64,000 bases of DNA from positions 930,001 to 994,000 of the forward strand of contig NC_018227.2 of NCBI RefSeq assembly GCF_000304355.2, given 5' to 3'. Below the pieces are notes generated by a model. That model was given only the letters and a program-made list of their open reading frames with translations. It did no database searches and was not told the DNA's origin. Position numbers and translations under genes: made by a program. Source of the stretch: Methanoculleus bourgensis MS2 (GTDB taxonomy: Archaea; Halobacteriota; Methanomicrobia; Methanomicrobiales; Methanoculleaceae). Positions 17,045 through 26,808 of this stretch are shown here, piece after piece (position 1 is the stretch's first letter; every line of letters begins with the position of its first letter).

Positions 17045-18523
17045 ATGCGTTCGGATCAGATTCGGCAGGGCCGTCTCTCCGGCGAACGTTCGGCCAACCT
17101 CGAGCATTTTCTTGCATCGATGGATGCCGACCGCTGGATAGCAGAGGCGGACCTCCTCGTGGACATGGCGCACCTCCTCGGCCTTCGGCGGCAGGGGATC
17201 ATCGACGAAGCCCCGGCCCGTGCACTGATGGCGGCGCTCCTCGACCTCCACGACCACGGCCTCCCGGCGGAGGCGTTCGACGAGCGGTTCGAGGATATCC
17301 ATGCCGGGAAGGAGGCCTGCCTCATCGACCGGGTCGGGGAGGATATCGGCGGCCGCCTCCACATGGGCAGGTCCCGGAACGACGAGGTTGCCACCTGTAT
17401 CAGGATACGCCTGAAGCAGGAGATCATCGCCCTCGTGCGTTCGCTTGCCGACCTCAGGGCGACCCTGCTCGACGTCGCGGCCGGGCACACAGAGACGGTG
17501 ATGCCGGGCTTCACCCACCTGCAGCACGCCCAGCCCACGACGCTGGCCCACTACCTCCTCGCCTACGAGCAGGCCTTCTCCCGCGATGCCGCCCGGCTCA
17601 GGGAGGCCTACGCCCGGGTGGATGCGTCCCCCCTCGGTTCGGCGGCGTTCGCCTCGACCGGTTTCCCGCTCGACCGCGACTACACCGCCCGGCTCCTCGG
17701 GTTCGCCCGCCCGGCGGCAAACAGCATGGACGCGGTCGCCGCCCGGGACTTCGCGCTCGAGGTGCTCTCCAGTATCGCCATCTGCATGACGACGACAAGC
17801 CGGCTCTGTGAGGAGCTGGTCCTCTGGAGCACCTCGTTTTTTGGGTTCGTCCAGCTGGACGACGCCTACTGCTCCTCCTCCTCGATCATGCCCCAGAAGA
17901 AGAACCCGGACGTCGCCGAGATCATGCGGGCAAAGGCCGGGACGGTCGCGGGGGCACTCACCGCTGCGATCACCATCACAAAGGGCCTCCCGATGAGCTA
18001 CAACCGCGACCTCCAGGAGCTGACCCCGCATCTCTGGCGGGGGGTGGAGGCGGCCCGCGAGAGCCTCCCGCTGTTATCCGGTATGATCGGGACCGCGACC
18101 TTCAACACCGAACGGATGGCCGCCGAGGCGGGCAGGGGGTTCTCCACCGCGACAGAACTTGCCGACGTCCTCGTCCGGGAGTACGGACTTGCGTTCCGCA
18201 CCGCCCACCGGATCGTCGGGCGGGCGGTCAGGCACGGCTCGCTCGACCTCGCGACGCTCGAGGGCGCCGCACGGGAGGCGGCCGGCCTCTCGGTCGTCGA
18301 CCTGGGCGTGACCCAGGAGCGGATCGACGCGGTCCTTGACCCGCGTCACGCCGTCGCTGTGCGAACGATCACCGGCGGCCCGGCGCCTGCCGCGGTCGCG
18401 GTGCAACTCGCAGAGCAGAAGGAACTCCTCGCCCGGGACGTGGCATGGGCGAAGGAGACGGAAACGGCGCTTTCGCGCGCGTTTGAAGACCTGATATCAG
18501 AATCACGGAGGATGATAGTATAA
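17045..18523 (+). CDS. argH: Argininosuccinate lyase
   Basis: 492 aa tetrameric enzyme of the fumarase/aspartase superfamily that splits argininosuccinate into arginine and fumarate, the last step of arginine synthesis. Hallmarks are GRSRNDEVAT, TVMPGFTHLQHAQPTT and the catalytic loop SSSIMPQKKNPD. It opens MRSDQIRQGRLSGER, as in methanogen ArgH. The gatD reading begins right at its end. Upstream lies the tnpB relic, so the promoter region is short and possibly rebuilt. Confidence 0.96.
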   Translation: MRSDQIRQGRLSGERSANLEHFLASMDADRWIAEADLLVDMAHLLGLRRQGIIDEAPARALMAALLDLHDHGLPAEAFDERFEDIHAGKEACLIDRVGEDIGGRLHMGRSRNDEVATCIRIRLKQEIIALVRSLADLRATLLDVAAGHTETVMPGFTHLQHAQPTTLAHYLLAYEQAFSRDAARLREAYARVDASPLGSAAFASTGFPLDRDYTARLLGFARPAANSMDAVAARDFALEVLSSIAICMTTTSRLCEELVLWSTSFFGFVQLDDAYCSSSSIMPQKKNPDVAEIMRAKAGTVAGALTAAITITKGLPMSYNRDLQELTPHLWRGVEAARESLPLLSGMIGTATFNTERMAAEAGRGFSTATELADVLVREYGLAFRTAHRIVGRAVRHGSLDLATLEGAAREAAGLSVVDLGVTQERIDAVLDPRHAVAVRTITGGPAPAAVAVQLAEQKELLARDVAWAKETETALSRAFEDLISESRRMIV

Positions 18524-18549
18524 CAGAACCATTTCAGGCCGGAGACCTG

Positions 18550-19755
18550 GTGCGCTACGCGAACGGCGGGACCGCGCTCACCGGCACCTACATCGCTGAA
18601 CGGGACGGGATGGCCGTCATCAAACTGGACAACGGCTACAACATCGGGACATCGCCCCAGAAGATTGAACTGGTCGGGCGCGCGGCCCCCCAGCCCCCGG
18701 CAGGGGCCGGGGTCGTCGTCCAGAACCCCGACCTCCCCGAACTCTCGATCATATCCACCGGCGGGACGATCGCAAGCAGGGTGGACTACCGGACCGGGGC
18801 GGTGACGAGCCAGTTCTCGGCGAGCGACATCCTGCGGGCGATCCCGGAACTCGGGGATATCGCCCGGTACCGTGACCGCCAGGTGGCAAGCATCCTCTCC
18901 GAGAACATGTCTCCGGCGATCTGGCAGGACCTCGCACGGGCGGTCTACGACGAGATCCGGCACGGCGCGTCCGGCGTGATCGTCACCCACGGCACCGACA
19001 CCATGGGCTACTCGGCCGCGGCGGTCAGGTTCATGCTCAAGACCCCGGTGCCGGTCGTCTTTGTCGGGTCGCAGCGGTCAGCCGACCGCCCGAGCTCGGA
19101 CAACGCCATGAACACCCTCTGCAGCGCCGCCGTCGCCGCCGGCGACCTCGGTGAGGTGGCGGTGGTGATGCACGCGACGACGAACGACGACCGGTGCGCC
19201 ATCCACCGGGCGACGAGGGTCCGGAAGATGCACACATCCCGGCGCGACGCCTTCCAGAGCGTGGGATCGGCCCCGCTCGGTTACGTCGACTACCCCTCCC
19301 TCGCGGTCAGCCTCTCTGACGAGGCTGTGCGGCGGGGCACCGGGGAGCCCGAACTCCGTGACGCGCTCGAGGAACGCTGCGCTCTCCTCCAGTACTACCC
19401 GGGAATGCCGCTCTCGGTCCTCGACGCATTCGAGGGCTATGCGGGCCTCGTCCTCTCAGGGACCGGCCTTGGGCACGTCTCGACCGACTGGATACCGAGA
19501 CTCCGTGATATGATCGAGGGCGGGACGGCCGTCGTCATGACATCCCAGTGCCTGCACGGCCGGGTCTGCGACCGGGTCTACAACACCGGGAGAGACCTCC
19601 TCTCGATCGGCGTGATCGAGGGCGAGGATATGCTCCCCGAGGTCGCGCTCGTGAAACTGATGTGGGTGCTCGGGAACGAATCCGACCCAGAGGAGGCGCG
19701 GGCGCTCATGCAGACCGACCTTGCGGGCGAGATCCAGCGGAGGTCGATCGCATGA
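18550..19755 (+). CDS. gatD: Glu-tRNA(Gln) amidotransferase subunit D (GatD)
   Basis: 401 aa from the GTG at 18,550. An N-terminal SH3-like domain (MAVIKLDNGYNIG) is followed by an L-asparaginase-type domain: LSIISTGGTIASRVDYRTG holds the nucleophile Thr and IVTHGTDTMGYSA the second Thr-Asp pair, with a catalytic Lys further on. It releases ammonia from glutamine for transamidation of Glu-tRNA(Gln) by GatE. The frame is coding back to at least 18,520 (ITEPFQAGDL), where only an ATA codon follows a good GGAGG site, so the true start may be non-canonical. It overlaps gatE by 4 bp. Confidence 0.94.
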   Translation: MRYANGGTALTGTYIAERDGMAVIKLDNGYNIGTSPQKIELVGRAAPQPPAGAGVVVQNPDLPELSIISTGGTIASRVDYRTGAVTSQFSASDILRAIPELGDIARYRDRQVASILSENMSPAIWQDLARAVYDEIRHGASGVIVTHGTDTMGYSAAAVRFMLKTPVPVVFVGSQRSADRPSSDNAMNTLCSAAVAAGDLGEVAVVMHATTNDDRCAIHRATRVRKMHTSRRDAFQSVGSAPLGYVDYPSLAVSLSDEAVRRGTGEPELRDALEERCALLQYYPGMPLSVLDAFEGYAGLVLSGTGLGHVSTDWIPRLRDMIEGGTAVVMTSQCLHGRVCDRVYNTGRDLLSIGVIEGEDMLPEVALVKLMWVLGNESDPEEARALMQTDLAGEIQRRSIA

Positions 19756-21611
19756 ACTACCAGGAACTCGGGCTGAAAGCCGGGATCGAGATCCACCAGC
19801 AGCTCGACACCGCCGAGAAACTCTTCTGCCGCTGCCCCACGCTCCTCCGTGACACCGCCGAGCGGACCGGGGAGTTCTCCCGCTACCTCAGGGCGACGGA
19901 GAGCGAACTTGGCGAGATCGACCGGGCGGCCGAGGAGGAGATGAAACTCGTCAGGAAGTTCACCTACTACACCTACGACTCGGTCTGCCTGGTGGAGCAC
20001 GACGAGGAGCCCCCGACGCCGATGAACCCCGAGGCGCTCGAGGTCTGCCTCACGATCGCAAAGATGCTCGGCATGACGCCCGCAGAGCAGGTCCATACCA
20101 TGAGAAAGCTCGTCATCGACGGCTCGAACACCAGCGGGTTCCAGCGGACGGCGCTCGTCGGGCTCTCTGGCGCCCTCCCGGACGGCTGCCTGATCGAGAC
20201 GATATGCCTTGAGGAGGAGGCGGCACAGCGAGTGGAGGGCGAGACCTTCTCCCTCGACCGCCTGGGGATCCCGCTCGTCGAGATCACCACTGCGCCCTGC
20301 ATGCGCACCCCGGAGGCTGTCCAGGAGGTTGCCGGGTACATCGGGATGGTGCTCCGCTCCACCGGCAGGGTGAAGCGGGGGCTTGGGACGATCAGGCAGG
20401 ACATCAACGTCTCCATCGCGGGCGGCGCGAGGGTCGAGATCAAGGGCGTCCAGGAACTCGATCTCATCGCCGAGGTGGTCAGGCGCGAGGTGCAGCGGCA
20501 GGTCGCCCTCCTCGCCATCCGCGACGAACTCCGGGAACGCGGCGCCCGGGTTGACCAGACCGTCGTCGACGTCACCGCCCTCTTCTCGGGGACAAAGTCG
20601 TCCATCCTGAAGAAGGCGAAATCCATCCTGGCCGTCAGGCTCTGCGGGTTTGCGGGGCTCGTCGGGCGGGAGATCCAGCCCGGCCGGCGCCTTGGAAGCG
20701 AGATGTCCGACTACGCCAAAAAGTGCGGTGTCGGCGGAATCTTCCACACCGACGAACTCCCGGCCTACGGAATCACCGCAGAAGAGGTGGCACGCCTGCG
20801 GGAGTTCGTCGGCGCCGCCGAGGAGGACTGCGTCGCCATCGTTGCGGCAGGAAGAGAGCGTGCCGGGTGTGCGGCCGAGCAGGTGATGATCAGGGCGGAG
20901 ATGGCGCTTTCCGGCGTGCCCGAGGAGACCAGGAAGATGCTCGACGAAGGGAGTTCGGCCTACATGCGCCCGCTTCCCGGGGCCGCCCGGATGTACCCGG
21001 AGACCGACGTCTTCCCGGTCGTCATCGACGAGCCCCTCTGGGAGAGCATCACGGTCCCGGAACTCCTCACCCACCGGAGTGAGCGGTTCGTCCGGGAGTT
21101 CGGGCTTGATGAGGACCTGGCACGGCAGGTGGCCTTCTCCGAGCGGCTGCCGACGTTTGAAGCGGCGGTCGCCGCCGGCGTCCGCCCCACCATCGCGGCA
21201 CGGACGCTCCTTGCCACCTGCCGGGAACTCGCCCGCGACGGCGTGGCGGTCGACCGGGTGAGCGAGGACGAGATTCTTGCCCTCCTCTCCGCCGTGGAGG
21301 CCGACCGGGCCGCGAAAGAGGCGATCCCCGACCTCCTCACCGAACTTGCGCGGACAGCAGGCGAGGGTGCCGGGACGCCGCAGGAGCGGGTGGATGCGGT
21401 CATCGCGAAGATGGCCCCCGCCGTCTCGCAGGCGGACGTGGAATCGATCGTGCGCCGGGTTGTCGCCGAGCGGGAGGCGTTTGCCCGGGAGCGGGGCATG
21501 GGCGCACTCGGCCCCCTGATGGGCGTCGTCATGCAGGAACTCCGGGGGAGCGTGGACGGCAAGGTCGTCAGCGAGACCCTCCGGCGCGAGCTTGGGCGGC
21601 TGCTCTCCTGA
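19752..21611 (+). CDS. gatE: Glu-tRNA(Gln) amidotransferase subunit E (GatE)
   Basis: 619 aa archaeal-specific partner of GatD, forming Gln-tRNA(Gln) from mischarged Glu-tRNA(Gln). It starts MNYQELGLKAGIEIHQQLDT, the GatB/GatE cradle signature. It contains RKLVIDGSNTSGFQRTALVG and RLGIPLVEITTAP in the kinase-like core, then an AspRS-like insert and the helical tail plus YqeY-like end (about residues 480-619). The ATGA overlap with gatD implies coupled translation. Large open frames on the opposite strand are GC-bias shadows. Confidence 0.96.
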   Translation: MNYQELGLKAGIEIHQQLDTAEKLFCRCPTLLRDTAERTGEFSRYLRATESELGEIDRAAEEEMKLVRKFTYYTYDSVCLVEHDEEPPTPMNPEALEVCLTIAKMLGMTPAEQVHTMRKLVIDGSNTSGFQRTALVGLSGALPDGCLIETICLEEEAAQRVEGETFSLDRLGIPLVEITTAPCMRTPEAVQEVAGYIGMVLRSTGRVKRGLGTIRQDINVSIAGGARVEIKGVQELDLIAEVVRREVQRQVALLAIRDELRERGARVDQTVVDVTALFSGTKSSILKKAKSILAVRLCGFAGLVGREIQPGRRLGSEMSDYAKKCGVGGIFHTDELPAYGITAEEVARLREFVGAAEEDCVAIVAAGRERAGCAAEQVMIRAEMALSGVPEETRKMLDEGSSAYMRPLPGAARMYPETDVFPVVIDEPLWESITVPELLTHRSERFVREFGLDEDLARQVAFSERLPTFEAAVAAGVRPTIAARTLLATCRELARDGVAVDRVSEDEILALLSAVEADRAAKEAIPDLLTELARTAGEGAGTPQERVDAVIAKMAPAVSQADVESIVRRVVAEREAFARERGMGALGPLMGVVMQELRGSVDGKVVSETLRRELGRLLS

Positions 21612-21698
21612 CGCGCGGGACGGCCGCCACCCCGGCGGCCGGTCTCCCGGGTTACTTTTATCACCGGGCCTGTACATAATCATAAAGGAGTTTTATCC

Positions 21699-21983
21699 AT
21701 GGGAAAGACAGGAACTACACAGTGGGCCCAGGTCAAGGGTGTGAAGGGGCAGATACGGCTCGTCCCTGCAAGTGAAGGCGAAGTGAAAAAACCCGGTCCG
21801 AACCAGCGGTTCAAGCCCGCGTCCGATATCGTCAAGCGGGAGAGCAGGGAAGGTCAGGACTTCCGGCGTGGCCGGCGTGGCGGCCGCGGCAGGGGTCGCG
21901 CCCCCACGATGGATGCGCGGATACGCCGGAGAGTGCCGCGCTCAAAGGCGTCGGCTCTCGGAACCAAGCAGAAATCAAGATAA
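21699..21983 (+). CDS. DUF5350 family small basic protein
   Basis: 94 aa, very rich in Arg, Lys and Gly (DFRRGRRGGRGRGRAPTMD in the middle). The start MGKTGTTQWAQVKGVKGQIR matches a conserved small archaeal family known as DUF5350. Basic composition suggests nucleic-acid binding, possibly RNA or ribosome; this is inference. AAAGGAG sits 9 bp before the ATG and a TATA-like CTTTTATCA about 45 bp upstream, so it has its own promoter. Confidence 0.85.
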   Translation: MGKTGTTQWAQVKGVKGQIRLVPASEGEVKKPGPNQRFKPASDIVKRESREGQDFRRGRRGGRGRGRAPTMDARIRRRVPRSKASALGTKQKSR

Positions 21984-22003
21984 GCCCTCCTGCTCCCCTC
22001 TTC

Positions 22004-22018
22004 AATACTTTTTATATT
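22004..22018 (+). promoter_or_regulatory. TATA-type promoter, likely leaderless
   Basis: ACTTTTTATATTAG is centred about 28 bp before the ATG at 22,039, with no ribosome-binding site between. The spacing fits a leaderless mRNA for the 22,039-22,909 gene pair. Confidence 0.45.
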
Positions 22019-22038
22019 AGCGAGTTCCAGTATGTGGT

Positions 22039-22395
22039 ATGGATCTTAAAATCGCCGTCAGGACGTACCAGTTTGCCGAACGGGCAAAATCCGAACTGAT
22101 CGTCGGGTCGCAGCTGGCGACAGCGCTGATCCAGTTTCCGATTCAGGAGAAGCCCGGCGGAAAACGGATGCTTCTGATGGTACTCGGGTCGATCCGCTCG
22201 GAGCTCGAGTTCGCGTATGGCGATACGGAAAGGAGAGAGTTCCGCACCGCTATCGATCACCTCAACGAAGCGATCAGCCTGACCGAGAGCATGGAACTGG
22301 GTGCCGCAACCGAGCGGCTGAGCAGGGCTGTCAGCGCCGTCACGACCGCAGCACAGGAAGCATGGGATACGCTCAAAGAGCATGAACTCCTCTGA
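22039..22395 (+). CDS. Small helical archaeal protein of unknown function
   Basis: 118 aa; I do not recognise the family. It is predicted to be mostly alpha-helical and soluble, with no cysteine cluster or membrane segment: DLKIAVRTYQFAERAKSEL at the start and regularly spaced leucines and alanines (LNEAISLTESMELGAATERL). The codon use matches the core genome. It overlaps the nitroreductase gene by 14 bp, so the two are probably co-translated. Confidence 0.75.
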   Translation: MDLKIAVRTYQFAERAKSELIVGSQLATALIQFPIQEKPGGKRMLLMVLGSIRSELEFAYGDTERREFRTAIDHLNEAISLTESMELGAATERLSRAVSAVTTAAQEAWDTLKEHELL

Positions 22396-22909
22396 TTTCT
22401 TACGCTTCCTCAAAGCCCGGTCATCGGTTCGCAGCTACTCAGGGGAGCCCCTCGACCCGGAAGAGATCGACTATATCCTGGCCTGTGCGAGCACGGCGCC
22501 GAGCGCCGGCAACCGTGAGGCCTGGGATGTCGTCGTCGTCACCGATGAGGATATCAGGATAGACCTTGCGCTCGCTGCTCTCGAACAGGAGCATATCAGG
22601 GAAGCACCGGCGGTCTTTGTGGTCTGTGCAAACTACATCCGGTCCATGTCGCACTACGGGGAGCGCGGGATCCTCTACGCGCTCCAGGACGCCGCCATCG
22701 CCTGCACCTATATGATGCTCGCCGCACACGCCCGGGGCCTCCACTCGTGCTGGACCGGGGCATTCAACGAAAACGCTGTACGTGAGCTTCTTCAACTCCC
22801 GGAGCATGTCCGCCCGGTTGCGCTCCTCGCGGCCGGCAGGGGGACACCCCCGCTCAGGCCTGTCGGGCGGATGCCGGTGGAAGAACACACGCACCGTGAG
22901 ATCTGGTAG
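22382..22909 (+). CDS. Nitroreductase-family FMN oxidoreductase
   Basis: 175 aa flavoprotein. The N-terminal [21 protein letters not shown] with [18 protein letters not shown] is the FMN-binding signature of the nitroreductase family, and [20 protein letters not shown] closes the fold. Substrate unknown; many methanogen members are small stand-alone enzymes like this. The start overlaps the preceding helical protein gene. Confidence 0.9.
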   Translation: MNSSDFLRFLKARSSVRSYSGEPLDPEEIDYILACASTAPSAGNREAWDVVVVTDEDIRIDLALAALEQEHIREAPAVFVVCANYIRSMSHYGERGILYALQDAAIACTYMMLAAHARGLHSCWTGAFNENAVRELLQLPEHVRPVALLAAGRGTPPLRPVGRMPVEEHTHREIW

Positions 22910-22920
22910 GATACGAGATT

Positions 22921-23259
22921 ATGTCGGATTATCTGGTTACACTTGAATCGGCGTGGATTATTAAAGACGTCAAATCCATGGACGACGCCGTGAGCATCGC
23001 GATCAGCGAGGCCGGGAAACGGCTCAATCCCTCAGCAAAGTTTGTGGAGATCGAGGCAGGGATGAACGCCTGCCCCTACTGTGAGGGGGAGCTGAGCAGC
23101 GCGCTCGTGGTTGCTAATACCGCCCTCGTCGGGCTCATGCTCCAGATCAAGGTCTTCCGGGCCGAGTCAGAAGAACACGCGACCCGGATAGCAAAGTCGG
23201 TCGTCGGGAAGGCGCTCCGCGACGTCCCGCTGAAGGTTCTGGAAGTGCAGGAGATATGA
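22921..23259 (+). CDS. UPF0212 (DUF555) family protein
   Basis: 112 aa conserved archaeal protein of unknown function. [20 protein letters not shown] and [20 protein letters not shown] are typical of UPF0212. The CPYC pair could bind metal. It starts 11 bp after the nitroreductase stop and overlaps the kinase gene by 4 bp. Confidence 0.88.
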   Translation: MSDYLVTLESAWIIKDVKSMDDAVSIAISEAGKRLNPSAKFVEIEAGMNACPYCEGELSSALVVANTALVGLMLQIKVFRAESEEHATRIAKSVVGKALRDVPLKVLEVQEI

Positions 23260-24146
23260 TATCGGTCGTCGGGCATACCGCCATCGATCATCTCTTCCGG
23301 GTGCCGGACCTCCCCGGGAGGCACAACTCGACCTATATCATGGACCATAAGGTCTACTTCGGCGGCGGGGCGGCAAACATCGCGGCAGGGATAGCGACCC
23401 TCGGCGAGAAGTGCCAACTGATCTCGTCGGTCGGCGGCGATTTCCCGGGGAGCGATTATGACCGCTGGCTCCGGGATCTCGGGGTCGAGCAGGACTTTGC
23501 CGTGGTCGAGGGTGCCCGCACCGCGACCGCGTACGTCTTCACAGACGACGCCGGCGACCAGGAGACCTTCTTTGAGTGGGGCGCCTCGACCGCGTTCGCC
23601 AGTGCAGAGGCCCCTGCCCTCGACTTCGTCCATATGGCGACGGCCGACCCGGATTTCAACGTCCGGGTGGCCGAGAAGAGCACATTCGCCTCCTTTGACC
23701 CGGGCCAGGACCTCCTCTGCTACACCCCGGACCAGCTCGAGATCATCCTCGCGAACATCGAGATCCTCTTCTCAAACAACCACGAGATGGACCGGATGTG
23801 CGATATGCTCGGGCTGGAGCGCGCAGCGCTCATCGCGTCGGTTCCCATGGTGGTCACGACCCGGGGGGCTGAGGGGAGCATGCTCTACATGGAGGGCGAG
23901 GAGTACCCCGTCCCGGCAGTCAGGGTGGAGGCGGTCGACCCCACCGGCGCCGGCGACGGTTACCGGGCCGGGTTCCTCACGGCGTTTTGGAAAGGCTACG
24001 CCCCGCTCGACTGCTGTCGTGCGGGGGCGGTGGTCTCGTCCTTCGTCGTTGAGCAGGTGGGCACCCAGACGAACCTCCCTGACTGGGACCGGATGCTTGG
24101 GCGCTACCGGAAGGTCTTTGGCGAACCCGGGCAAATAATTGCCTGA
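23256..24146 (+). CDS. PfkB-family carbohydrate/nucleoside kinase
   Basis: 296 aa ribokinase-fold kinase. [18 protein letters not shown] near the N-terminus is the PfkB signature 1 region, and [18 protein letters not shown] carries the catalytic Asp of signature 2. [15 protein letters not shown] is typical of archaeal members. The substrate cannot be told; ribose, fructose-phosphate or nucleosides are all possible. It begins inside the end of the UPF0212 gene. Confidence 0.9.
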   Translation: MISVVGHTAIDHLFRVPDLPGRHNSTYIMDHKVYFGGGAANIAAGIATLGEKCQLISSVGGDFPGSDYDRWLRDLGVEQDFAVVEGARTATAYVFTDDAGDQETFFEWGASTAFASAEAPALDFVHMATADPDFNVRVAEKSTFASFDPGQDLLCYTPDQLEIILANIEILFSNNHEMDRMCDMLGLERAALIASVPMVVTTRGAEGSMLYMEGEEYPVPAVRVEAVDPTGAGDGYRAGFLTAFWKGYAPLDCCRAGAVVSSFVVEQVGTQTNLPDWDRMLGRYRKVFGEPGQIIA

Positions 24147-24205
24147 ATTATGGGGTGCACAGCGCTGATCGCCGGCCGTGAAGTGCCGGCATCCGGGGGC
24201 GCCTG

Positions 24206-25945
24206 ATGGAGTCCGGCCCTGATGTGCGCGTTGAGCGGCTCACCCGGTACCTCTTCTCGGCCCCGTCCTGGCCGCGATCGCTCGGTATCATCATCGTGCT
24301 CGGGCTCCTCATCGACGGGGCCGCATACCGGGCCGGGAACGACTACTTCCTGGTCGGCACCCTCGGGTTCTCGGTCCCGGCACTGGTCGCCTTCCTGCTG
24401 ACGGTACCGCTGGTGAGGGCTTCCGGCCGGGTCATAACCCACAACCGGTCTGCCCTCCTTGCCCTGACCTGCACGGTCCTCTCTGTGATCCTGAGCCTTG
24501 CTCCGGCACTGATCTTCGGTCTTGCGCTCTTTCCCGCGCTCTACGCGGGCGCACTCGGCCTGGTCTTCGGCCTCCGGGTGCTGGTCCTCGTTGCCGTGGC
24601 CGACTACCGGATCACCAGGATGGTAATCCCAGCGTTTATCCAGAGCGGAGCCGGGATTGCGGTCGGAGCCTGGATCTTCGACCCCGGGTTCGTCCCCTAC
24701 GCCCTCCTCCTCCAGGTGGTCTTCGGGCTGGTCTTCGTCTTCCTGATCTGGCTGATCGAGCGGCCGCTGAAGAGGGCGTTTCAGATCAGCGGGCTCAACT
24801 TCCTCAATACCTTCATCGCCCACCTGACCGACGGCTCAAAGAGCATGGAGGACTTCTTCCGCGAGATCGGCGAGGAGGTCTACGTCCAGCAGGCCTCGCT
24901 CTTCTTCTCCCGCGACCGGGGGCGGGACGTTCTCTTCACGGTCCCAAACGTCCACCCCGGCCCGATGGGGGATGTCGGCGGCGGCAACCTCCCCCGGGTT
25001 CTCCACGACTCGTTTGAAGCGGAGACGCTGGTCGCTCACGGGTGCGCCACCCACGACTTCAACCTGGTCTCTGAGAGCGAGATTCAAAAGGTCGTCAGCG
25101 CCGTTGAGGCGTCCCGGGAGGGGATCTGTTACTCGACGGTCGCGAGCCAGCCGGTCAGGGTCTCTTCCGGTTCTGTGGAGATCCTCTGCCAGCGGTTCGG
25201 GGATGCCCTCCTGATGGTGAGCACCCGGTCTCCGGAACGGACCGAGGACCTCGATTATGCGATCGGGATGACGATCATGGCGGAGGGGCGCGGATCCTTC
25301 TCCCATGTCGCCTTCGTGGACGCCCACAACTGCATGACCAGCGTGGGCTCCCCGGTCCTCCCGGCGACGCGGATCGCGACCGAGTACATGAAGGCCGCAC
25401 GCGAGGGGTTCCGTGTCGCGCGGGACCTGCCGCTTGAGCCGCTCGCGGTCGGGGTCTCGCATGTCCGTGTCCCGTTCTCCCGGGAGCAGGGGTTCGGGTC
25501 GCTCGGGGTGCAGGTCCTGGCGACTGAGGCCGGGGGGAAACGGGCCGCCTACGTCCTGATCGACGGGAACAACGTGGATGCGGGCGTCAGGGAGCCCCTG
25601 CTTGATGTGGTGCTCAAATTGGTGGACGAGGGGGAGATCATGACCACCGATACGCACACGGTGAACACGGTCAGCGGGAAGAACCCGGTCGGCTACAGGG
25701 TTCCGGTGGAGGAGATCATCCCGTACGTGGAGCAGGCGGTCCGGGAGGCGGTCGAGGATCTTGCCCCGGCTCGGGTCGGGGCGGCAACTGCCTCGTGCGA
25801 GGGGGTCGTTGTCTTCGGGTCGCAGCGGGTCTCGCAGCTCGCAAGCACCGTGAACGCGATGCTCGCGTTCATCGCCCCGATCAGTTTCATGATCCTGGTG
25901 CTCGCGTTCCTGCTCTCGGTCTTTGCGTATATTATGTTGCAGTAG
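24206..25945 (+). CDS. DUF2070 family membrane protein
   Basis: 579 aa archaeal protein. The N-terminal roughly 190 residues hold several hydrophobic helices (IIIVLGLLIDGAAY, VPALVAFLLTVPLV, LVFGLVFVFLIWLIE). A large soluble region follows with conserved NVHPGPMGDVGGGNLP, VDAHNCM and LIDGNNVDAG motifs that look like a metallo- or phosphohydrolase-type site. The last 30 residues form another membrane segment (FMILVLAFLLSVFAYIML). Function is unknown. It is the last core gene before the accessory region. Confidence 0.9.
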   Translation: MESGPDVRVERLTRYLFSAPSWPRSLGIIIVLGLLIDGAAYRAGNDYFLVGTLGFSVPALVAFLLTVPLVRASGRVITHNRSALLALTCTVLSVILSLAPALIFGLALFPALYAGALGLVFGLRVLVLVAVADYRITRMVIPAFIQSGAGIAVGAWIFDPGFVPYALLLQVVFGLVFVFLIWLIERPLKRAFQISGLNFLNTFIAHLTDGSKSMEDFFREIGEEVYVQQASLFFSRDRGRDVLFTVPNVHPGPMGDVGGGNLPRVLHDSFEAETLVAHGCATHDFNLVSESEIQKVVSAVEASREGICYSTVASQPVRVSSGSVEILCQRFGDALLMVSTRSPERTEDLDYAIGMTIMAEGRGSFSHVAFVDAHNCMTSVGSPVLPATRIATEYMKAAREGFRVARDLPLEPLAVGVSHVRVPFSREQGFGSLGVQVLATEAGGKRAAYVLIDGNNVDAGVREPLLDVVLKLVDEGEIMTTDTHTVNTVSGKNPVGYRVPVEEIIPYVEQAVREAVEDLAPARVGAATASCEGVVVFGSQRVSQLASTVNAMLAFIAPISFMILVLAFLLSVFAYIMLQ

Positions 25946-26550
25946 TACATCGATTCTCAATTACCGGCACTCTCAACGGACAGTACTTCGCTCATTTCGG
26001 CATCTGAAATCGACCAATGCAGCCTCGCATAGCGACCTAAAACGGGATCGGCAGCACCCGGGCACCGGACTTCGCGGGCAACGCGTGAGAGCGCGAGAGG
26101 CCATATTGCTATCTTCGCTCATTAACTCACGCGGGAGAACGCGAAGGGAGGTCGATGGTTCACCCTCTTGAAGATTACCTCAACCGTTTTAGCGAAGTAC
26201 TGCCGGAGGAGATCGATCGTGTTTCGCACTGCCCGGGAGTTTGCATCCCCGGGTATCCTCATGCACCGTCCCCGCCCCCCCAATAGCGATATTCCCACGA
26301 TCCACTCCATGGGGAGATCCCGTAGGGGAACCGGATACGGCTCATCCCCGGATATCGCAAGCACTGCCCCCGCCACCGGGTGGGGGAACGGAGAGGAGCG
26401 CTATGGATGGGATGGGACGAAGGCCGGATATGGTCTGTTCGTCTGGAATCGATGCAGTAGTGGAGCGGTTACGGGTGCTGCCGGATCGCGCCTTTTACCT
26501 GTCGGCGGCAGGAACGAGATTCTGCCGGCCCCGGTTATCAGGAGGAATCC
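25946..26550. other. Intergenic stretch with degenerate sequence
   Basis: No supported gene. Around 26,080-26,150 lie GCGTGAGAGCGCGAGAGG and ACGCGGGAGAACGCGAAGG motifs resembling the GC-rich repeat family at 11,811 and 47,211. On the minus strand near 26,180-26,225 a short piece reads IDLLRQYF, similar to the gene tail at 27,416. Confidence 0.4.
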
Positions 26551-26808
26551 TCATATATTGTCGTAAACGTTCTCTCGCTTCCCAACCTTGATGACATATA
26601 CAATCATCGCCTCATCGCTTAAATCCATGATGACGCGATATTTTCCTACCCGCAACTTGAAATATGGAGATCCGTGCAGTTGTTGCAGGCGATCCGGGTG
26701 GTTGTCACAGGTTCTCTCGACGGTCGCGATAATCCTTGCAGCGGTCTCGCGTGGGAGACGTTTCAGGCCTTTAAGGGCCTTTTCGGTCCAGATCACCGCG
26801 TAGGGCAT
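26551..26808 (-). CDS. RelE/ParE-superfamily toxin
   Basis: 85 aa. MPYAVIWTEKALKGLKRLP then RLQQLHGSPYFKLRVGKYRVIMDL is the standard RelE fold pattern: an N-terminal helix pair, then beta strands bearing the Arg and Lys residues used in ribosome-dependent mRNA cleavage. The final NVYDNI completes the domain, so it looks intact. Its ATG follows the antitoxin stop directly (TGA-ATG). Confidence 0.85.
   Translation of the reverse strand: MPYAVIWTEKALKGLKRLPRETAARIIATVERTCDNHPDRLQQLHGSPYFKLRVGKYRVIMDLSDEAMIVYVIKVGKRENVYDNI

Noticed and set aside
16674-17117. 147-codon minus frame covering the HMA gene end and argH start
   Set aside because: Only its middle (about 16,790-16,990) is real, as a tnpB relic; the ends are antisense to the HMA gene and argH.
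19578-21683. 701-codon open frame on the minus strand opposite gatE
   Set aside because: It is a GC-bias shadow: the plus strand encodes GatE with all family motifs, while this frame has histidine- and proline-rich composition and no domain.
26122-26376. 84-codon minus frame near 26.2 kb
   Set aside because: Only the IDLLRQYF piece resembles another tail at 27,416; no start signal or domain.
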